Source: Parasitella parasitica
Taxonomy: Eukaryota; Mucoromycota; Mucoromycetes; Mucorales; Mucoraceae
Direction of reading: 5' to 3'
Assembly (NCBI GenBank): GCA_025201805.1
Contig: MU619240.1
Location: 407,166 to 471,165, forward strand
DNA length: 64,000 nucleotides
This document shows, piece by piece, positions 58,819 to 64,000 of the stretch. The notes under the pieces were generated by a model, which saw only the letters and a list, made by a program, of their open reading frames with translations, ran no database searches and was not told where the DNA came from. The first letter of the stretch is position 1; the number at the start of each line of letters is the position of its first letter. Made by a program: the position numbers and the translations under genes.

Positions 58819-59893
58819 ATGCTTAAAAAGATTTTCAACGCTAAAAGAAAACGTCAAGAACCAGGGCGTCATAATACCAACAAAATTACGCTAGATCCAG
58901 CATCGGCAGCCATTCTATCCCGCCATTTTTCCCCATTGTCTTCAAGGGCAAAGTCTCCTTCTGATTTGCTTGATATCGTCGGTTTTCCTCTGGCAGCAAC
59001 CACCGTCAATTTTCAGAAATTCAGTCAATCTTCCCCTGACTTGATAACTTCATTGAATGAAGAAGATGGAGACAGTATAACAACAACACCAGCAGTAACC
59101 ATAGCTACATCATCTGAACCTACCTATCGTCTTACCATTCGAAACATGACCACGCCTCTATCTTCATCAGCACCAGCTTCCCCTGATTTGACAAAAGATC
59201 AACTACTTCTGGAAACAAGTCGGGAAGACAAAACTTTGATTGAGAAAGAATTTGGTATTTGATTAAATATTTCGTATTAAGCATATATAGTAACCCAAAT
59301 TGACAGATCATTCCATGGAGGTATATAAACTACGACAAAAATTGTGGGAATTCGAAAATGAAAGAGAAGCTTGGAATCATAAGTTACAAGGCTATATTGA
59401 GCGTGAAGAACAGATGAGAAAAATAATTCAATTAAATCAATTACAAATCAATCAATTGAAATATGGCTACTCTTTCATTACTACACCCTCACGACATGAT
59501 TCATATCCTACAATATCCACTCGTTCATCGTGGCCCACAGAAGCCGATGAGGAAGAATTAGAAAAGGAAGAAGAAGATAAGGAGGAAGAAGAGGAAGAAG
59601 AGGAAGAAGAGGAAGAAGAGGAAGAAGAGGAAGAAGAGGAAGAAGAGGAAGAAGAAGAAGAATCAAGTATTCCTTACGATGCATATCAACAGCATCTGCA
59701 ACATCAGCAATATCAGCATTATCAGCACCACCCTCCATATCAATTGAGTAATCACCATTTATACCAATATTTCAATAAAGGGAGGTATCATGACTACAAT
59801 TATTATCCTCAACCACATCAACAAAGAAATCAATCCTGGTCTATTCAACGGCAACAGCAACAACAGCAGCCATATTATTTCTATCATGATTAG
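58819..59893 (+). CDS. Coiled-coil protein with long polyglutamate tract, unknown function
   Basis: Two exons (58819-59254 and 59307-59893, 52-nt intron) give 340 residues. The start is the ATG at 58819, giving a basic MLKKIFNAKRKRQEPGRHNT leader. A Ser/Thr/Pro-rich region follows, then a coiled coil spanning the splice junction (EKEFDHSMEVYKLRQKLWEF, AWNHKLQGYIEREEQMRKII). Next is an uninterrupted acidic block of about 35 residues, nearly all Glu (59564-59662), then a Gln/His/Tyr-rich tail. The coiled coil suggests dimerisation. Similar coiled-coil proteins occur next to septation or polarity factors, but I cannot assign one. The Glu tract is coded by an impure GAA/GAG minisatellite and may vary between strains. 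Confidence 0.65.
59564..59662 (+). repeat. GAA/GAG minisatellite coding for polyglutamate
   Basis: A nearly regular 9-base pattern (GAAGAAGAG) repeats about nine times within the second exon, giving an acidic block. The purine-only strand could form triplex or slipped structures. Confidence 0.85.
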
Positions 59894-60488
59894 ACAACTC
59901 TCATTTATTTACTTGCCATGGCAATTCAGGCACATTTTTATTTATTTATTTAAGCTTCAGATCAGAAAATTAAATCAACTTGCAATGAGTCCCTCGCTAT
60001 GTATTACGTTATTGTCCATATATAATTGCTGTAATTTATTTGTGAGCTACTGTACATATACGTCTATATATATACAGCAATTATACTATTTAAAACATTG
60101 TATTCAACTGCCCGACTTCTGGGGTTCCATCCGAAATCTAAAATAGATTCTGATAGGCATAAACTTGGGGGAGAGCAAATATATAAAAACATATATTTTA
60201 CTTGAACGTGTGAAAAACAATGGACACAAAGCTCTATACAAAAAGAAATTTAAATGTTTTTTTTTTTGGGAAGGATGGGGAAAAATCAAGATTGGCAGTG
60301 AAATTAATAATGTCCTGCGCGAATATGCGGATCCTTTTCCCAGTTTGGAAGCTTCACCGCGGCCATAGTGGTAGGTACGGTCACATTAGGCATGAAATGA
60401 GAGCCTATATATAATTATGATGCTTGGCTTTCATCCCCTTTTTTCTTTTCGTTTACTTTTGTTTCGAAACACTTTCTCGGATTTCAAG
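59894..60488. other. Intergenic region and promoter of YHM2
   Basis: About 595 bp between two plus-strand genes. It includes a TATATATA tract at 60066-60073 and the YHM2 TATA box and CT-rich leader near the right end. No gene seen. Confidence 0.5.
60406..60413 (+). promoter_or_regulatory. Probable TATA box of YHM2
   Basis: TATATATA lies 76 bp upstream of the YHM2 start codon and is followed by a C/T-rich leader (about 60430-60475), the usual layout of highly expressed fungal genes. Confidence 0.5.
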
Positions 60489-61679
60489 ATGGCTCCAATT
60501 GACAATACACCTGTTGATCCCAATGCACCTTTAAAGAAGAAGGCTGTTTCTTACAAGAATCTCTTATTGGGTGCATGTAAGTGATCTGGTCGCTGTTATA
60601 CACAGCGGGATTTCTAACACACATTTTGGTTGAACAATAGCCCTCAACATGTTCGAAGTATCCACTCTCGGTCAACCTTTCGAAGTGATCAAAACGCAAC
60701 TTGCTGCTAATCGAGGTCAATCATTGAAGACTGCCCTTTCAAACATTTACAGTCGAGGTGGTGTCTTGGGATTCTATCAAGGTTTGATCCCTTGGGCATG
60801 GATTGAAGCTTCGACTAAAGGTGCTGTTCTACTTTTCACGGCTTCTGAATTCGAATATCATGCTAGAGCTGCTGGTGCATCTCCATTTCTCGTAAGTTCT
60901 CTCTTGTTATCTGCAAGCTATTTGTATCTTATCTTAACATCTCATGTGTTTCATATGATAATTAGGGAGGTATCGTAGGTGGAATGGGTGGCGGTATTGC
61001 TCAAGCTTATACAACTATGGGTTTCTGTACCTTTATGAAGACTGTCGAGGTTACGCGCCATAAATCAGGTAAGTTTATTAGCATATGGAGGATGTAGATT
61101 GTAAAGATCTAACATAAACATGCAGCTACCAAGGAATCTACATTCAAAATTGCCGGTGATATATTCAAAAAAGAAGGTATTGCTGGTATTAATAAGGGTG
61201 TGAACGCTGTTGCACTTCGCCAATGTACCAATTGGGCATCTAGATTTGGTATTACACGTTTTGCTCAGGAATCCATCGTGAAAAGTCGTTACGGTGATTC
61301 ACCTGATGCTCATCTTCGTGCAACGGCCCTTGATAAGGCCCTTGCATCCATCATCGGTGGTGCATTATCATGCTGGAATCAACCTATCGAGGTCATTCGC
61401 GTCGAGATGCAAAGTCAAGTGAAGGCAGTAGGCCGTCCAGAGAAAATGACCATTGTTTCAGCAAGTAAATATATTTATCAGCATAATGGTATTAAAGGGT
61501 TCTATCGTGGTGCCTTGCCCCGTATTGGTTTGGGTATGTGGCAAACTCTCTGTATGGTTGCACTTGGTAAGTTGATCCCCCCACCCCTATTTTTTGTAAA
61601 CGAGAAACAACAAACAAATCCAACTCATCAATTATGTTCTTTAGGTGATTATTTCCGTGCTTTCTTCGGTACAAACTAA
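60489..61679 (+). CDS. YHM2: Mitochondrial citrate/oxoglutarate carrier Yhm2
   Basis: Five exons (60489-60576, 60641-60891, 60966-61068, 61126-61566, 61645-61679) give 305 residues, close to yeast Yhm2 (314). This mitochondrial-carrier-family protein exchanges citrate for oxoglutarate across the inner membrane and, in yeast, is also found with mitochondrial DNA. Matches include [98 protein letters not shown] and [19 protein letters not shown]. The carrier signature PX(D/E)XX(K/R) is seen in repeats one and three ([17 protein letters not shown]) and is modified in repeat two (TMGFCTFMK), as is typical for Yhm2. All splice phases agree. It is flanked downstream by the convergent RCY1 gene. Confidence 0.95.
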
Positions 61680-61954
61680 ACTATGAATCTATATTATAGA
61701 CTATTTTACTTGTTGTACGTATTCAACTCAAAATTGCCTTCCCCATTATTACGAAATCCCCCAACAATTTATAGTTTATTTTTTCCCGTTGAATTCCAAA
61801 CCCAACATCAGCATTTTTACAATTAGTAGCTAGTAGTAAGTTCTTATACCAAGGAGTTTATGTATAATAATGTTTCATGATTTTCATACACAAATAAATA
61901 AATAAAATAAAAACTATATTATGTCTGTATACGTATATTAAGCTATAAGAATTT

Positions 61955-64000
61955 TTACATGATGGAACAATCAGTCATGTCCTTTTGAACCACTCTTTTA
62001 ATAGTCGGCCAATCGCTTCTACAAGCAGCAAATTCAAATAAATCTTCAATCCTCATTAATCCATGATATCGCTCTAAATCATGAATCAATGACTTAATAT
62101 CCGCTGCAGATTCAATGATGTAAAGATTAGCGAGTGATTTCAATGCCAAAAAGTAAGGTGTAATCGTTTTTTGTCGAAGGGTCAATATAAAATCATAGTA
62201 AGCGTTCATGTCACTAAAGACATTAACTCCAGGTAAATTGCTGCTTTTTTTTCTCACTCACAATAAAAGACTTTTTCCTCACCTAATGTACCGAAATCCT
62301 CCCATTTCATTCACTGTTTGTAATTTCAAATGCTTGCAAAGAATCCTACGCCCTCAAAGGATCAATATCTAAAAAAAAAGTCTTGTTTTTGATTTTCTGG
62401 CTTACTCAAAAAACCTCCGTCCAATTTCACTAAAGAATAGATCCATAGTGCCTTTTTCCGCTGCGCCAACCAACATGGATGTGTTTGTCTTTAAACATTT
62501 GATTGTGTCCTGACAAGCTTTAGTTGGCTTCAGGTCTGGCATAGAATCTGTCGATGGACTGTAGTCTTCTTTTCGTTGCTCATGAGAGAGAATAAATTCT
62601 ACTTGTGATAGCAGTACTTGAATACCACGATCCATTCCCTGTGCAACGCAGTCGTCTAACAGTCTCTCAAACGCCTTCTTCTCCTTGTTGACTTCGTTCA
62701 TAAAGTCAAGTTTATCCACATTCTTGGTCTGATATATATATGTTAGTTTTACTTTTCTGTTGTCATTAACAGTTTTCTCCCTTACAATCTCTTCGTCGTA
62801 ATAGAGCTGGATCATTTGCTGGATCACGTCAGCAACGTGCACAAGTTCAAAAAATTCAGTCAATGGTGGTACATCTTCGCTTGACGCATCTGTGCTTGGC
62901 CTGTAGGATGATAATCGACTTCCCGCACTATCAAAACCTGGTTGGATATGAGTGTGACCGAGTGTTTTTAGCAATTGAATGAAAATTTGCTCGTATGTAT
63001 GATGGAGATCTGATTTCATACGGCCAGGAAACCCTATATCAATGAATTGTTGTACACGACGCTCCGACTCCTTATTGATATGGATCAGCTGCAATGATGT
63101 TTCCAACGATATGTAATTCTGCAGCATGTCTAATTCTTGTCTAGCAAATTCCAATTGGCCCGTGATGTCTTTGTTATAGGAGGTACTGGGTGATTTAGGC
63201 GATTGGTCTGTTAAAGAGGGCGAAGAAGATCGAGGCATCTGTGTAGATACCTTGGGTGTCGATGGCGGTGTAGACTGAGGCGTTGCCATGGAGTCTGTCG
63301 ACATTGCCGAAGCTCTTTTATTAGCTGTGGCCGAAATTGTATTGGCCCTTTGGAATGGGGATGCAATTGTAGTGGCAGCCGTTGAAACAAGATCGACAGG
63401 CAATGTCAAGACTTTTTTAAATGCAGCTAAATAATTTCTGTGCAGTTTGGCAATGGGTTAGCGTCAAATAAGTCAACAACAATGGAGACATGGCTTGCCT
63501 TTTGAACGTTTCACGAGATTGGTTTGTGAGACGAGCGGAAATATCTGTGTAAGCAGCCGAGCGATCATTCTGGCAAATTGTTGTAAGTACACAATAAAGC
63601 TTCATCTTTAACATGCTCTTACCCACTCCTCTATGTGTTGCTTGGTAATGTTCTCGGCGTATGTGCTTTCTTCATATAAGTAATCATCCAAGAATGGTAG
63701 AAACAGCTTAAACAATAAGTTGATGCCCCGATCCTTTTGTATACTCATTGGCAGTTCATCACTTGTTAATACGTTGATCACGTTCTTGGTTGATGTTAAC
63801 ACCATAGACATTGTGCTCAAATAAAGGTGTGTACTGATCGACATGGCTCTTCCCAGTAACTGACTGACGAATTCTGCAATCTATATTTGAGTATTGAATG
63901 AATATCGTTCACTACGAGTTATCCGCCAACCCTTAGCCAGTGAATACATTACCACATCCTCAAAGACTCGATCTGCAATCATGTAAAATGCATCCATTTT
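61955..64000 (-). CDS. RCY1: Recyclin-1 (F-box protein), C-terminal part, truncated by window end
   Basis: Minus-strand multi-exon gene whose start lies beyond the right edge. Exons seen include 61955-62213, 62283-62345, 62406 to about 63431, and others up to 64000. The part present is the Sec10-like region of Rcy1/Pof6, proteins with an N-terminal F-box that act in recycling of plasma-membrane proteins from endosomes and in growth at the bud or tip. Markers are MDAFYMIADRVFEDV at the edge, ISTHLYLSTMSMVLTST, LPVDLVSTAATTIASPFQ, LLSQVEFILSHEQRKEDYSP, KPTKACQDTIKCLK and the C-terminal ALKSLANLYIIESA, DLERYHGLMRIEDLFEFAAC and RSDWPTIKRVVQKDM. A Ser/Thr/Pro-rich insert (about 63200-63380) interrupts the fold. 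The match to Rcy1 is better than to exocyst Sec10 because of the GGFRYI and RYHGL..EDL..F segments. The F-box itself is outside the window. Confidence 0.82.

Noticed and set aside
59508-59738. Leucine/proline-rich minus-strand frame
   Set aside because: Antisense of the GAA/GAG minisatellite.
1-64000. CRISPR arrays, bacterial operons, rRNA genes
   Set aside because: No regularly spaced repeats or rRNA segments seen; all recognised genes are eukaryotic with spliceosomal introns or fungal affinity.

Overview
This window is nuclear DNA from a fungus, most likely an early-diverging filamentous fungus of the Mucoromycota (Mucorales-like). The evidence is an AT-rich sequence, short spliceosomal introns (about 50-80 nt, GTAAGT-type donors, TAG/CAG acceptors), tightly packed genes on both strands, fungal families (Ssk1 response regulator, Con7-type zinc finger, Yhm2 carrier, Imp2, recyclin-1), and relics of Ty3/Gypsy and IS630/Tc1-type elements. 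The organism call is inference. All exon structures were read by eye from splice signals and frame continuity.

Layout. 1-2.2 kb: a decayed gag-protease retroelement followed by an LTR-like control region (tandem 26-27 bp repeats, a perfect hairpin, TATA-like boxes). 3.5-4.3 kb: six-exon MTH1/NUDT1-type Nudix hydrolase. 4.5-9.2 kb: a very large Ssk1/Mcs4-type response regulator with four membrane segments and a degenerate histidine-kinase region. 9.6-14.4 kb: three poorly characterised genes, one a RING-H2 protein with a myristoylation-type N-terminus. 15.1-16.1 kb: gankyrin-like proteasome chaperone. 16.1-17.3 kb: IS630/Tc1 transposase relic, then 3 kb of AT-rich DNA. 20.3-21.4 kb: Con7-like C2H2 transcription factor. 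22.8-29.3 kb, all minus strand: NSA2, a KCTD/BTB protein and mitochondrial isoleucyl-tRNA synthetase.

29.4-34.3 kb: an MFS transporter gene in a 3.3 kb segment bounded by two 788 bp, almost identical, non-coding inverted arms. This is the most unusual structure in the window. 34.9-38.9 kb: SMC5. 40.1-41.8 kb: LRR protein. 41.9-43.6 kb: a divergent pair, mitochondrial ribosomal protein bL9m and inner-membrane protease subunit IMP2. 43.8-45.6 kb: decayed F-box/LRR-like gene. 45.8-49.3 kb: a large acidic protein of unknown function. 49.3-58.8 kb is gene-poor: a small intron-rich gene, one low-complexity gene and another decayed LRR-like relic. 58.8-61.7 kb: a coiled-coil/polyglutamate protein and the YHM2 mitochondrial carrier. 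62.0 kb to the end: the C-terminal part of recyclin-1 (RCY1), cut by the window edge.

The genes do not form one pathway. Several serve mitochondria (ISM1, bL9m, IMP2, YHM2), and others serve stress signalling (SSK1), genome maintenance (SMC5, NUDT1), ribosome and proteasome assembly (NSA2, gankyrin) and membrane recycling (RCY1).
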